A stretch of 64,000 nucleotides of DNA from Glandiceps talaboti (GCF_964340395.1 NC_135568.1:2840001-2904000), one strand, 5' to 3'. Counted from the stretch's first letter, positions 41,791-57,700 are shown. Notes: a model not told the origin generated them from the letters alone. Numbers and translations: made by a program.

Positions 41791-44721
41791 GACTCACGGG
41801 CTATCTACATTGTTGAGTCTCTGAAAATTACACCTCCCCCCCCCCCCCCACATTCCTCAGTAGGTTCCTTCCAGTGAATCACAATTGTTAATATGAAAAA
41901 TTTAATGTCATGCACTGTACAGACACATATCTTAGGGTCTCAGAGCAGCGGAAATTTACTGACAATACTTTTACATTCAGCCATTCATTCACAATTACTG
42001 ACCTTAAATTAGTCTTTGTACATAGTTTTTTAATTTGTGTCTAACACGATGACCAAATTTCTGTTTTGTGATCACTCCTGCCCACTAATTGATGAAACAC
42101 TTTGTATAATTGGATGTATGAATCTAAATTAAGAATACAGACAATGTGTTCAGTCAATGAAAGGGTCAGCTTTTAGACTAGCAGCAAAATGAGATGAAAA
42201 TTGAAAACCTACGAAGGTAGGGCGAAAACCACTTGTTGATTCAATGGGCTTTTGTGAACAAACTTGCATTGTAGACCTTTTTAATCAATGTGTTGTTCGC
42301 TCTACTTGAAATGCCTTGGCAATCGCATTAATACTGCAACATTTGATTATAGAATGTTTGACCATTCGAGTTGTGTGTACGTTTAATGAAACACAGCGAT
42401 AAGTGTTTGTTTTCGGCAATCGTTCATGCTGCATGATCAAAGCATTCTGTGTATAGAGTACAATAACAGTGTTAGTCGTGGACTCACGTATAGTTTCATC
42501 TGGGAGGCATCTAATTAACCACATAATAGTTGATCGATGAAGCTAAACTTAATGAAAATATAGTTCCTTGTCACGGAAACGTGTTATGAAACCTTAGAAA
42601 TAACCAGATGATATTTTTTCGGGAATCATTTGAAACATGTTCATGTTCATTCAAACACCATAGCAAGAAGTACAAAACGACTCCAAAAAATAACATTACT
42701 ATGGTATCACATCAGTTATCTAACAAAACTCCAGGGTTTTTTTCTATTGTTACTAAGGATTCTTATAACATGTTGCCATGGAAACATATTTGTAAAAGAA
42801 ATTGTCAGCGATACCCTGATACGTAGTCTATAATGAATACAGGTTTTATTTACCCAAAAAACGTCACGTTGTAATTCTGATCTGATCTGGTAGGCTCGGA
42901 ATACCGAATATCGTGTCGTATTTCCGCAGACTTCGCAAGCATCGCACGACGCCATGACAGAGTGACATGGGTCACGGTTCGCAAACACACGAGCAATAAT
43001 AAAATAGTTTGGATGGTTGAACGAGCTCAAGTGACGTGTACAATGGGGCAGTGAGACGACTTGTTCAGGTCAACTCTATGACGACCAGGACTGAATTCTG
43101 GTATCGTCACGGAACTCTAGACGTGTCAACCATGCACATTAAGAATGTGGAGGTATGCTCCGACGGGATAAAACTCTCTAGACTATAGTACCGTGGATAT
43201 ACAGCAACATTGGCTAACTTCTACACATCACTATTTGAAATACAAAGATCGTATAAGTTGTGTTGCTGGGAATTTCGCACCAAGGCCAAACACTCAGGTG
43301 AGAATGACAACACCACGTTTGTCGATTACGAATAACGTATGTGGTTTTATCTGTAGTGGTTTTTGTCATACGTACGTACATAGTACTAGTATTTTTGATA
43401 ATTTATTATGAATGTATACATATTCTAATTAGCATAATGAAATTATCAGATAAATTGGTGTGCTTATGTGTTTGTTTGTTTGTATCCTCGACTTACAACC
43501 TCTACTTGGTGGTCAGGGTTTGCGTAAATACCGTCATTTATTTGTGACTGCAACACCAGCAGTATCAGAATACTTTGCCTGAGGATTTAGTTTCCCTTAG
43601 TAATGTTTGCATGTGTATCAGTAGCGCTCATAAATAATGAGATTAAACTGGAATTCATTGTTCATTAATTAGTTCCTCCACGTTTTGTCTGACAGGTATG
43701 AGAAATGTAACGAGTTTATACTAAATTCCGACCTCTTTCTCGGTCAGGTTGCCATTTAATCAGCGACGATCGATGTCCTTCATAAACAGGTATACCCGCG
43801 AGAGAGACTTGTGCTAACGGACACACAAGTTTTATGTGCCAGATAGATTGTGAAGCCCACAAATGCGTTACATAGACATGTAAATTTTATTACAGAAGGC
43901 GTAATTTTGACGCAAGATCTGAATGGGAAGTGATAAGGTCTGTCTAGTTGTTGTACTATTCTGTGACAATACTGGCTAAAATGTGGTGGATGTGTTGAAT
44001 ATAGAACATCGATTGTCTAGGGGCAATGTCTCGCCCTCGCCGCCGAGTCCAACGTGGAGACGTTATTCAGTGTTCGCAAACATTACATTAACAATAGCAG
44101 GTGAGTACTTAGCAAACTTCTGGAGGCAAATATTTTCATTTTATAGAAAACTAACAATGTAGCTACTCCGATACGTGAGATCTATGCGTTGTTAGCAAAC
44201 ACACAAGTACGATTTTTAGCTCAGTCCCGTGTTGCTGTCAACAGATAGATCGTATACCTTTACCGATGCGTGGAACGTGCGTCAACCCCGAAGAATGGCG
44301 GCCGTACTTTGCACAATTTCAAGTGAATTAATTGCATAGCTACTGTAAACCATTGGACCGTTGTCAAGGGCAAAACATGTGAGTTCTTTTCGGCACTGGC
44401 TATTTTTGTCGCCATATATACATTCATGCACAGCATTTGTATTTAGGGACTGAATATCCGAAATTGAAAACAAGATAAGAGTCACATAAATAAAAATATA
44501 ATAGGGTATTGAGTAGAGGTTGTAAAGTGCATACTGTCGTATTGTTCTTCTGACGGTGACGGCTCAATTGAGAATAGTCTCATTCGTAATATACATGGCA
44601 ATAACGTTATATTTGAGACCACGATTTCTATAGTGGTATGTTGTTATACTAATATAGAGTTCAATATTGCCCGAGGTCAATGTCTGAGTGAAAAAGCGAC
44701 TCTCCACTTGAAATTGAATGA

Positions 44722-44964
<243 letters not shown>

Positions 44965-46261
44965 TATCGGGTCTCACCTGGTCCATGAAGTAGTTAGGGG
45001 CGTAAGGGATAATTATGAAGGGACAGTCGATCCGAAGATATAAAAGTAAACTTACAATATATACAGTAACAAACATATAAAATTTCCTGGTTTCTATAAC
45101 AAACCCTACCTATGCATACACATGTACATGTAGGTATATTCTTCTGACCCCTAGAATATACATGGGTATCTTGTTGAATATCTCGTAACATGAAATGTTA
45201 AAATGGCGGGGCGGGGTGGGGTTGGGTTGGGATGCAACTTAAAGATGTCAACAATCACGTTCTTTATATTTTTGTATTAATAGAAGAATGGATTTTGATG
45301 ACTTCAAGGTCCCTAACCCACAATTAATTATACAATGATACACAGCTGTGGTAAAATTTAAACACGTGATACCTGAAAACGTAGCTACAGGCTACAGGTT
45401 ACTTTTAATATATAAAGTCACCTTGTCTAAAAAGATTGATGAATTTCTTGAAGACATGACAATGAAGCCCTAAATTTCTTTTATCATTTCAAAAGTATCA
45501 GGAACAATATGTCTAAGTTTAGAAGCAATTGAAGAACATCTGTGATATTTAGGGAAGTTTGTCTCCGCGGCGCTTTCTACCTTAATATTGTAGTCCAGTG
45601 ACGACTTGCAAGTCTATGACCAATCGCACTCATGATTAATTCAAGACAAACAAGCCTGTGTGTTTATCTATATGTATGTCTGTACAATTGTCATAGTTCA
45701 TAGGTCAAAAATGCCCAATTGTGATTCTATTTGTTTCACTCTCTGTTCTGTCAATATAGATTCATAAAAGGGAACATGTGTTGCCATGTGTAATTTGGAA
45801 AATATTTGAGTTACAAAACATAGACATGCAAATATGATGAACAAGTGGTCGAAATATAATTCGTATATTACATCTTTGTTGATGTGTATTTATACACTAT
45901 ACATTACGAGATTGAACATATTTAATATAAAAATCCGAACTTTTTATTTTAATTCATCGATTGTCCAAGGCAGTTTAAGGAGCTTTAAACATGATACAGC
46001 TGTATAACACCCAGAAAGTGTGTTTTCTACATTCACATAAAATAGTAAATATGCTAAACAGAAGTCTGAGAATTTGTTCCCTAAACTGGAGAAATGTAAG
46101 AAATATGCCTGGTTATGATTAGGTTGTTTCAGTGATAAATATCACAATTATAAATATTAACAAAGTGTTGAACATAATAGTACAGCGTTTATGGTTACAT
46201 TGGTATTCATTCGCTTCCTGAAATCCACATATCAATCAAAAGTAAATGAAATAAAAATAAA

Positions 46262-46346
46262 ATGTATATATGTATGCATGTATGTATGTATGTATGTATG
46301 TATGTATGTATGTATGTATGTATGTATGTATGTATGTATGTATGTG
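46262..46346. repeat. TATG microsatellite
   Basis: About 80 bp of TATG units. Confidence 0.95.
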
Positions 46347-48894
46347 ATATTTTGAGCAAGAGGAAAAAAGTCAAGTTCACGAATAATAGTAACTTTGTGA
46401 TTATAGTATTTAACATGAACGCGTCGACCTGCACTACACTCTGTCATTGTGTGCTATAAAACATCAGAAATTTCATTCACTGTTATTATAAGTTTAAATT
46501 CCATACATATTTCAATCCATTACTTTGATCATAATGACAGGTTTTACTATGCAACAGTCACTTAGCATTTTAGATTCCTTAATTGTACACCTAGTTGCTA
46601 TGGTATTACGTGCATATTGTCACGTCATAGCTTTTTAAGAGGTCCAAGCAGGGCAGTGGTGAGGAGGTCCCAGATGGGCAATCGCATATATTAATGCTTT
46701 CCGATCAGTACATTAGCCGTGAAATGAACACTGAACACAAAATGGTGTCACGATGAAATAAATTACTATATCTCATTACATTAGCAATACGTCTCTGTGT
46801 TGACCATACACTGTCTCACTATAGCAGTCAATGAATCGACCATATTGTATTTCCACCAGTTTAGTATACGATAATGACTTTTTACAGTTTTATTTAGCAA
46901 TTAGCGAAGTTGTTGAGAATCTATCAACATCCACCGGACAAATGTTTAAGAGGTTGTTCTCTATCAACTAGCTGAATATCGATCCACGGATACAACATTT
47001 AGAATCATACTAATTTGAAAGTAAGATTGTAAACGAGATTGTAAACGAGAGTTTGGTGTGCCATTTCTTAAAGCATTTCTGTCATATGTTAAAGTGTGTG
47101 TTGACTTATGACAATCTTTTGACATCGATGAAGTGCACCGATCAAACCAGACATATTAAATCATACTATATACTCAACAGTCACCAGATATCTGACATTT
47201 ACGATAGCAATGAACAGACCGTCTATTGTAAAATTATCTGGTTGAGTTAATATTCTATATATCTTTCACATACACAATCATTGTAAAACGAACGAGAACT
47301 CCAGATAAGTGCAAAAATGTACTCGAGCGATAGCTTATAGGTGATACGCACACACTCAATTTAGTAACTAATTCCGTATACTGTACTCAAATTTACATAT
47401 GCAATTTGAATAATTGCCAGGCAAACTGATATGTCGCACATGGCTGTGCATACTCTGTAAAAGCGCCACAGGGCATATCGTGGTTTTCCACATAATCAAC
47501 TTTGTGTCGTCATGGTTACTAGACTCCAAATAATTTACGACTGAGGTGATGACTGGGAGGCATTGAGAAATTAAAATTGTTAGAATGATGACGATTATTT
47601 ATATAATTGAAGCGTTGGGAAACAACACCGTGTCTTAGTGAAACGAGGAATTGTCTTATCACATTTATTAATTATCATTTCACTAGATACATCTGTTTCA
47701 GTGTTTAACAACATGCAAGCACAACTTTGAAGTAATACGGCGTAAAATGATCCACGACAGCCGTGTGCACACGTAATATTAGTATAATATTTTGTTACGC
47801 ATTTCAGACAACGTAACCATGACATAGGTCTGTCGAAGGGACACATACTGGGTTTATATATTGTGGAGAGTAAAATTTGTGCTGTAGAGTGAAAGATATC
47901 TATTGCCTTTCATTTACTAATGGAATCATCACTTTAGTTGTTAGCAGGATTCAAACCTGGAATATTACATATTAAACTGTTCGATGCCACACCATACTAC
48001 GTATAATACAATGTCATGGAAACTGTAATAAAGCTACCAAGTGTACTAACTTTATTTGAGTGCCATCGAAGGCATGGATCGACATCATATACACATATCC
48101 CTCGAGTCAGCAGTTAACACTCATCTTGTGCCACTGTCCTCAGTTTAATAGTAAAATCAAGAAATCGATGATCAGTATAATAGATTTTTAAGTTGATAGA
48201 CAAACGGGGAAAGACAATGCATTTCTTTAATGATAAAACAGGGGCAAACTTGTCCACTCGTGTCACTGCCTCTGAGGTCATCAGAACGCGAACGCTAAAC
48301 GGTTATGTGAATGTTACAGCGCCATCTATTGACAGGATGTTTTTTAGTGATCATTGTCATTTAATCGGATACAATCCGAAGGTGGAAAGTACTGCTTTTA
48401 AAAGAGAAACAAAAATGAACATGATATAATTATTGTGTTTATCCCATAGTTTTAGTTTTAGGGTCATTGAAATACAACTATGGTACTATACGAATGACAT
48501 CGTCATGGAAACCTTGGATAACTTACTAAACAAATAGTACAAATTTCTGGTATTGAAAATTGAAAAGTTAGTTCATTTCAGGAATACGTAACATTTTTGC
48601 ATCATTCAAAAACACGATTTTAATAACTACTATAATAAATCAGTCTGAATGCAATATTTCTATAATTTAATATCAATTTGAAGTTTGTGCTATTATATTT
48701 TGAAAGTACCCGAAATACATGTGTGGAAATTCCTTCCTGAAACCTTTAATTAAACAACAACCAAGATACTGAAAAAATTCAGAAATAAAACATCGCGTCA
48801 TAACTACATGTATTTGTATTATTTAATTTAATTATGAATAATCATATACCATTGCGTTATAAAAGATCGAGGCTGACAACAATTAAAGAAATAT

Positions 48895-48977
48895 ACCTAC
48901 CTACCTACCTACCTACCTACTTACCTACCTACCTACCTACCTACCTACCAACGTACGTACGTACGTGCGTGCATGCA

Positions 48978-49011
<34 letters not shown>

Positions 49012-49091
49012 TACATACATACATACATACATACATACATACATACATACATACATACATACATACATACATACATACATACATACATACG
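48895..49091. repeat. CTAC, ACGT, CA and CATA compound microsatellite
   Basis: Four different short repeats follow one another with no unique sequence between them. Confidence 0.95.
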
Positions 49092-49739
49092 GCCCTGTAA
49101 ATGAAAGCACATGACACTCAACATATCATACAAAACAAAGATATCGACTTGAGCACGTCTAGGATACTATATCTAAAGAGGTCCATGACATGACCAATAT
49201 AACAGTTTAGAACAATGTAAGCCATTGATACATGTCTTGAATGTGTTGTAATCCGTTATTTCAATAACATTGTCGTTGTAACGCTGTCTTATCACGTCTA
49301 AAAACAACAGTCGAAGTCTTACACGTCCATCAATGTAATCAAACACTCGGATACTTGTTCAAAAGTTCTCTATATGTAAAACTGGGCTGTGAATAATCGA
49401 AAGCGTTTGTGTTTCCTTTATCTGTGATAGCGAAAAAGTTAACAAAACCCTGGGGTTACTTAATTACTGCACTGAACATTCTCAGTCACCTATGGCACGT
49501 AAACAGGGCTATATCAGTGACGACATATTATGTTAATATACCTGCGTAGACTATTAGCGCGAATCTAAACCCAGCTCAAAGTTTAACTCGGATTGAGTTT
49601 GCGCTGTAGCGATACGGTATGAGGACAGTGAGCGGTAGACATCTACACAGCTGACGTGACGTGACGTGTTCGAATTGCTGTATTATCTAGCGCCTCTTAT
49701 CTGAAAATTGGAAGGGCAACCATACCGACGGGTTAGACG

Positions 49740-49745
49740 TATATA
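49740..49745 (+). promoter_or_regulatory. Possible TATA box
   Basis: TATATA about 58 bp before an ATG in good context (49798). A start of transcription near 49770 would fit. Confidence 0.3.
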
Positions 49746-49797
49746 GTTGTAGCTTAGAGATTCTTTGAAACAGTACAGCCAGCTTGAGGTCGCCAAC

Positions 49798-49815
49798 ATG
49801 GAAACGAAGCAACAG
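49798..49815 (+). CDS. Possible first coding exon or short uORF (METKQQ)
   Basis: GCCAACATGG is a good start context, and METKQQ runs straight into CAG|GTAAGG, a strong donor. Phase 0. If joined to the acceptor at 63324 it reads only 38 codons, out of frame with the main ORF there, so it would be an upstream ORF of that gene. It may instead belong to a separate transcript with exons that I cannot find. Confidence 0.3.
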
Positions 49816-51825
49816 GTAAGGGCATTTAGGAGAACAATAACACACTTTCTATTCGTACTCATTGTATAAAAACAGCTGCCGTTTGTTTTCCGTGTCTGAA
49901 CTGTTGTATTTTCCAGTCGAGAATTCAGCGACTCGTTTCCATAGTAGCAAGGCCTGCCACTGCGCCATTCTAGTCTCCCATAGTACTATGTGTATTCGCA
50001 TAGATTACGTGCCAGGTTCATAAGTCGAGTATTCCCTCAGCAAACACAATACAAGAAGTGGAAGATTACGACTAATCCTCTACAGTATATTACACGATCA
50101 TTTGTGTCAGATTGAAGTCCTTGAAGAGTGTTAATCGCGAACAGAATTGTGCGGATTTTCTGACTTATGTAGCTAAAACTCAATCTGAAAGATACCCACC
50201 AACCGATATTGTCATTGGAATGTCCGTCAAATCTCTACGTGTTACGACTGGTGAATAAATACACCGTTTGCGTGTTGTCTAGATCTTCGATATTAAAAAT
50301 ATAACGAGGATGACTAGATTTAATGCGATTGATTACTGCTGTTGGCATTGTAGTTACTATATAGATATACATGTATATGTTATCTTTGTAGCGATATCAC
50401 CTATATGTGAATGTAGCTGAAATGCTATACAGTGCAATAAACTATGTTTTGTACAATCTAACCGCATCACTCACTAGTATATATCGCTCATTAAAAGCTC
50501 AGTGTAGCATTAAATCACTTCTCGACTCCAAAATTTAGGGAAATAAAAACACCCACATGTGTACAAGCCACATACACAATGTCACAAATACCCATCCATC
50601 CAAGCACGCAACGATCCAAACACTGTGACTAGAACATTGAAAACATACAGGTCAAGTCACTAATAACTAAACTCGGCGTTTACTGTGACTGACCTATGCT
50701 ACGTTTGGTACTAGTATCAGAGACAATAAAATGTGACGGGATTCTATCATGTAAATTATATCATTACTATTACTTCAACCTGATCGCGCGGCGAATTCTT
50801 TTGAAAAAAAAAAGATTTTGTCCTGGTCTGCATAAATCTCAACTGAGTACGTCACAATAAGGCATTATTTGTTATAAAAAACAGACAACGTGATTCAAGG
50901 CCATCCTTAAAGTGTCTGGTATATATACACAGTGGCTTGAAATGGTGTATCGCAGTGGAACGACCAAATATTTGTATAATGACAACAATCATCAAAATCG
51001 TGGCATGTCGTTACTTCATTGTCTACAGTACCTAGACTTATTTGCATTTGTAGAAAGTACGAGCAAACGTCCTGGCTTTCGATGATTTTCACTGTATGCA
51101 CACACATTGATCTTAGGAGCTTGCCATTTTCCTGTGTACATGATATTTCAATCATGGCAATATAACGACACTAATGACTTGTGATCATATTGGTAAAAGG
51201 GTGCAGAATGTACACGCAAGAAAACATAACCCATCTAGATTAAACAAAATCGTCAATGCTTGTCTGTTAACTAAAATCAAACTTGCAACGAGTTTTGATC
51301 ACTGATACACAAAAAAACACACACGATAGACCTAGTACAATGCCTTCTCAACCACACGGCTTCCCTAGCAACGCAGGCACTACCACATTTGTGACTTCGG
51401 GCCGGGGCCGTGATACATGTTATTGAATCAATGGCGGACGTATATAACAAATACATCAACGGAATGTCAATTTCAACGATGTACATTGATTTCAAAGTGA
51501 AATGACGCTAATAGGGATGGGACCGAAGGTAATTTTTTAGCTAGCTGTCAAAACAAAAGACGTTACCAACACAACAGGAAAGACTATAAACGATTGTGCG
51601 CATGACCCTTGACCCTAAACGAATCGTGGTTATCTTAAATATACTCATCCTGGCAGTGAACCTATAGTGCATGCCTGCCAAACTTATTTATTTGTCAAAG
51701 TACAATAAATTGACTGATACAAGAAAATATTCTTCACTGTTCTTTTTATTGAATATTGTACTGATGTGTTATTTGTTATTCTGTGGGGTTCTTACTTTAT
51801 CTTATCAATACTGTTACGAATTGTG

Positions 51826-52058
51826 ATGCACTGTACTATACTGTACTGTACTGTGCTGTGCTGTACTGTACTATACTATACTGTACTGTACTATACTGTT
51901 ATGTACTGTACTTACTGTACTGTACTGTACTGTACTGTACTGTACTATACTGTACTGTACTGTACTGTACTGTGCTGTACTATACTGTACTGTACTGTAC
52001 TGTACTGTACTATACTGTACTGTATTGTACTGTACTGTACTGTACTGTACTGTACTGT
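51826..52058. repeat. ACTGT pentanucleotide repeat
   Basis: About 230 bp of TACTG/ACTGT units with TACTA and TGCTG variants. Open frames of Tyr-Cys-Thr-Val-Leu type are artefacts. Confidence 0.95.
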
Positions 52059-54438
52059 GTTACTCTAATGTACTGCCCTGCAATGCCATGTACTTTTCTC
52101 AACTTTTCTGTTCTATTCCCATTAGTTCTAGATCTGTTCTGTTCTTATAGAGTACAATTCCATGTCATCATATCACACCCTATCCTTCTATAAACTTCAA
52201 AGCAATCAATTGAAAAACGTTAACGATGCTCATTTCCACAGGCTTAAATCCGCCACTGTCCCCGTTCAACTACCATAGTGACACAACAAAGGTTACATTA
52301 CAGTCGGGAGTGACATTCCTATCAACCTAAAACTGTCACTCAATGCCAACCACAAAACAAATTAATCTTTATTGTGAAGTCGATTGATGCTCATTCAAAT
52401 ATAAACTTCACACACGAGATAAACTGAGCCGCAATTATTCCATACATACCATTCATAATTCAAATCTGTAACCTAAACATGATTAGCCATTGACAAAAAT
52501 ACTGTCATGATCCACATCCAGGGCTCACTATAATGTCAAACGTACCATTAACCCCTTCAATACTGAAAACATTCCCGCCAAAATTGTTAGGACAAAATTC
52601 TTGTTTTATGTAAGTTTTTGGCATATATCAACTTCATTTTAGACTGGAATCAAAGAAATGTTACTTCCTAATAAAGTAATATTATTGTAATTATGAAAAT
52701 ATTCATATAAATTGGGTCCCCATATTATTTAAACTCGTCTCTAGTCATGAAAGGGTTAATGTTGTTACCTTTATCCACACATCGACCACTAGATCATTAA
52801 AGCTTTGTGGTTTATAGAATTGAGTTTTTGAAACCCGATATTAAATATTACTTTCAAAATATGTAATTGTATCAATGACAAATGCTGGCTTTTAATACAC
52901 TGGGTTATCGCAGAATATTGTCTACTTGTTCAATGCAATCTGGTGGCTGATTGTTGAAGGCATTTCAATAGATATTGAATACTGGCATTGTGTTTAAAAG
53001 TGCATGCATTATTATGGTCAACAATATCATCAACCTGAACAGTAGAGGCATCTCACACTTTCCTTTCTGATGATATTTCTCAAAGTCATTTCAAGGGTAT
53101 TGAATCATACATATTGCACAGATTCGCAGTAGAACATGTCAGCATTGATTCCTAGGCTATGGAACTATAGGGGGTTTCATTTCTTCAAATCACTCACCTA
53201 TATATATAGCACATGACAATGTGGATTCTAGAGTACAGTAACAAGGTGTATTTTATTTACTGAAAGACACGGGACATGGATTGTAAGCTGCACTAACTGC
53301 AACTTCAACATTTTTTAAAACTGTTTTTTGTTAGATAATGGCATGATTGTCATGTACACCCTGAACAATATTGAACAATCGTAGGTAAACGCATTTGTGT
53401 ATGCACAGTATGGTGAAATACATCGCATACAATTATTTTTGGGTCCGCACTCAAAAATTAGCGCCCCAATGAATCATGATTTCAAATTATTACTATACTA
53501 TTTATCGATGAAATAGACCTCTACTTGACATGTAAAATGTTTAATTATTGTTATTTTAACAATTATCAGTGAATATATTGGTGGATGTCTGACCGAAAAA
53601 TGATACCCCAGTTACAACTAGTGTAAGTTTAAATTAATCAGGACACGATGGAGTTTAACCTATGTAATTTGTATATCTGAGAAATGTGTATACGGGATGG
53701 AATCGAATTGAAGGTTGGCTATATTATGTAAATTATTGTCCATCAAGTAAAGTTCTATAGATTTTACATTTGAATATTTTTTCCCACTTCAAAAAGCATT
53801 TCTGATCAACTGAATATCTTATTGTTCAACTACTAATCTGCGTGAAATGCCAACAAAATAATCTACACTTAAGATTATCTCATTTTACCAGTCCTGATAA
53901 TCAAGTATGGCTTGACATGTTTAAATACGAACAAGTTTCTGTATGAATGAAAATCCTAAAGCAAGCAACGTCCAAAAATGTTTTAATTCCCTATAACTTG
54001 AACTTTGAACGATCGTTGATGGTCAATTGCTAGTAGAAAGTTGGAAGAGTGTTCGTCTTTTTTGTTTCATTAAAACTTCTAAAACTCGCAGGTGTACGGC
54101 TACCTTATCAAAATACTCACCCATGTATATCTGTGTAGTAGCAATCAATCGTTACTTGGTTACACACCTGTTGTCTAGCATCTCAGTGCGCACGGTGAAT
54201 ATTAATAAAGCCAGTTGAAGTGGTGTGTTTAGTAATCGTTATTTTTATTTAAATACTTGGTTATCGATTTTGCCTTTAGTCATACAAGTTGTACATTTAC
54301 TTTCTCTCTGATGTCAATATTATAACATATCCGTAAGAACTTAGGTAATATATAAGAAAACGACATCAGTAATAATGTCATTTAGTTGGAATTGTCTATT
54401 CAAGTAGTAGTAGCAAGGACATCGCCCTTGTTACATGC

Positions 54439-54444
<6 letters not shown>

Positions 54445-54524
<80 letters not shown>

Positions 54525-54563
54525 GCTCACACACATGTACTTACACATGTACGCACGTACGTA

Positions 54564-54594
<31 letters not shown>

Positions 54595-54677
54595 CATACA
54601 TACATACATACATACATACATACATACACACACATACACACATACATACACCTGCTGACAGAAACATACACATAGAC

Positions 54678-54708
<31 letters not shown>

Positions 54709-54710
54709 GT
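54445..54710. repeat. CT, CATA and CAGA microsatellite cluster
   Basis: CT at about 54445-54521, CATA at about 54566-54645 and CAGA at about 54680-54708. Confidence 0.95.
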
Positions 54711-57700
54711 GACAGAGACATACAGACGAACATAAGCTTATACCTAAATAACTACATACACATTTACTTGCCTTCTTACCTATTTGTCTGCCCAGAGGCT
54801 GATCTATCAAATTTAATAAACGAATTTTAAAGCTTGAGTGATTTCCATTTCATGTTCCTTGTCGTTTGTTTCATGTTTTAAATTAAGTTAAGGAAACTTG
54901 GTAAGTTCAGATGCCCAATAAAAACACAAGTGTAACTGTAAATTAATGGCGATAGAAAACGTGAATGACAGTTTCTGGACGTATTTATATTGAATTACTG
55001 TAACTGATTAGAGAGACTTAAGATGTTCACTGAATTCCATGTATACGATTTGATTAGGACATCAATCAGCCGACACACACACAAATCTGTTTGTTACAAT
55101 CGTCGTCATTTCAGGAAGGCAATGTGTGACGTGCTTATAATGCACCATGTGATTTATTATAAGTATTGAAATCTCGTTTTGGAACATTTTAGTTGTTGTT
55201 CTTTGTATGGTCATGATACCGTGTGAGGAAAGATAATCCTTCTATAAGTTATTCGTACAAGGTTGAAGTCAACAAATTATGTCATTCTTACAATGTTACA
55301 TGTGTTATGTGAACATAGCTCGAGTCACTCCAGATTGCGGCTTGCTCAAAGAAATTGAAATACAATTAAAATAACAGAAGAAGACGCGTACGACTACAGT
55401 TACAAATAGAACATCACACGATAATGAATGTTAAATGTAAAAGAACACTTACAAAGAGAAATCTACATTTTACTCGATTGGATTGATTCCAAACACTCTA
55501 ATGTGATATAGCAGAATCTATTATATCAGCTGTCACCATTAAACATACAAGTACACGTCTATGATTTAAATAAAGTTTGATTATGAACGAAAAGTGCAAA
55601 CGGTACTACTTAAGTGAAACGACACTTGAATGTAGAGTACCGTTATAGATAATCCTATTGAAAATATCACAGTTCGTTTTATTTCAAGTTGAATACATTA
55701 AGAGAAATTGTTGACACATTGACACTTTTCTCTTCTGACTTTAGCAGGTCTTGGAAGTGATTGGTATCTAACATGCAACCCAACGGCATAAAACAAATAT
55801 ATATCAACATAATTGTACGCCTCACTGGGTATTCAAGTATTACCTCGGCCACAATAGAATTCTATTGAATATAATTATATTTTCTCTGACCGCGTTGAAG
55901 TGTCTACATGGTAGAGAAGAGACATAAGATCAAACGTAGATGCCTTTATAAGCCGATGATTGTTTCTGACAGCCTTCTCCTCGATCTATTCGATCTATTG
56001 TTGTTTAGTCCATAGACACAGGGGGTGCATTGTACAGGAACAAGGTCAGCCCTTCATTGGATATCCAATAGTACAAATATAGCAATCGTATTGTAACAGA
56101 CACACACACACATCTCTATAGTTGTAATTCAGTCACTGTGAGAATTAATTGTCCTAAAGACATTCTTTCTTCATATTGACAATAAGTTGCCTATCTTAAA
56201 ACGAGGTTAAATTCCGTCGTACAGTGTATATGGTGTGCACATATATGGGAGTAGTTCGTCAGTTCAGTATTTTTTATTTGGAATTGTAGGTGAGTGGCTT
56301 TGGTGAGCCTTTGAGTAGTCAGAAAATTATTCAAAAAATTGGAAAAAAAATATTTGATATATGAATTAGCTTTAACCTATCAGGAAGAGGTATTTCTTTG
56401 TCTTGCAATGTTAAACATTTTTATGTATACCATTACTGTGGCCATGGTCCTTCTTTTCATCGTAACAGCAAAAGTACGGTTGTCAGCTTGGAGGAATGTA
56501 AGGGTAAACGTCTTTCTCGTCTTATCAGCTTCTGTTAGTCATTGTTTTCGTGTCATCGACAATTCAAAGTGCAATGGTTCACTCAACAAAATCGCTGTAC
56601 ATTCATTCAAATAGCATCAACCAGATGTCTTGTCACAAAACTGACTACTTGATCTAAGGTCATGTTACCTTGGTGTAACTCAGATACCGTGGCGCAATGA
56701 CACTAGAGTTAAAAAGTGTTCCAAGGTGAAAATGGACAAACGAGTAGTACTGATGACTCGGAATGGTCGTTATATTCACACAGAACGATCATTGAATCTG
56801 TGCTTGCCGTCCCAAGGACCAAGGCTCAAAATTGTGAAAACAGCATCGTGTACTTGTAAGCACTTGTAAGTGTTTGCAGGAGAAGCTAAATCGTAGATGT
56901 TCCCTGTGCATATGTACATACCACAGGTTACCTTTACAAATCCGTTTCAGTGTAATGTATACTTGCAAACAAAATCAAAAGTCTAAAACATTAGGTTCAA
57001 TTTATGATGCTGGCTCATGGTCACACTTTTTAAACACCCTTTATAATTTGCTACTACACGTTCACTCCTTAAGTCCACCAGCGAGAACTAAGTGGCACAG
57101 ATTTCTTTGAAACCCAAGTGTTTCAAATGTAAAAAGTATCAAGTTGACTAAAAGATTGCCTAGTACTGTAATAAATTCTCGACACTTTGAACTGATGCAT
57201 AGCGACCAGTCCATTTACGAACTACGAGAGCTGTAAGTTAGACGTGTCTCAGTGTTCCTTTTCTTGTAAAGCGTTTGTAATAGATGCAACCTAGCAACAA
57301 ACTAGGCATTGTTGCTCATGGCAACCTACATATACGTACACAATTATGGATAAGTTATGATGTCATCGTATATCATTATTACAGTTTGCAGGTGTCTAAT
57401 ACGTTGTCTAGTAATGAACGAAAACTGTGTGCCCGTTTCCTTGGCATATCCAACTACCCTGAACACAAAACGCAAGTTGAACCTGCTGTCTCATTCACTG
57501 TGTGCTTCGTACATAGTAAAGAACAAAGCGGAACAACAGGTACGCGACGTAGACAGGCTATCATTCAGAATGCCTGAAGTTGAAATAACTATAGGTACTC
57601 ATAAAAGTGCACTAAGGTTTGAGAAATAAGTTTAATAGGGCATCTGATCATGTCAGGTTGTTAGAGGGCGGGATTTGTCGAGGGTACACAAAGAAAGTAT

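Noticed and set aside
47930-47970. GGATTCAAACCTGG resembling a tRNA T-arm
   Set aside because: No matching acceptor, D-arm or anticodon stem could be built around it.
48193-48429. 78-codon ORF
   Set aside because: No motif or splice support; probably chance.
51766-52193. Tyr-Cys-Thr-Val-Leu ORFs
   Set aside because: Product of the ACTGT pentanucleotide repeat.
56339-57629. ORFs of 78-97 codons (56339, 56874, 57284, 57357)
   Set aside because: No recognisable domain, splice context or coding bias. Length is within chance for AT-rich non-coding DNA.
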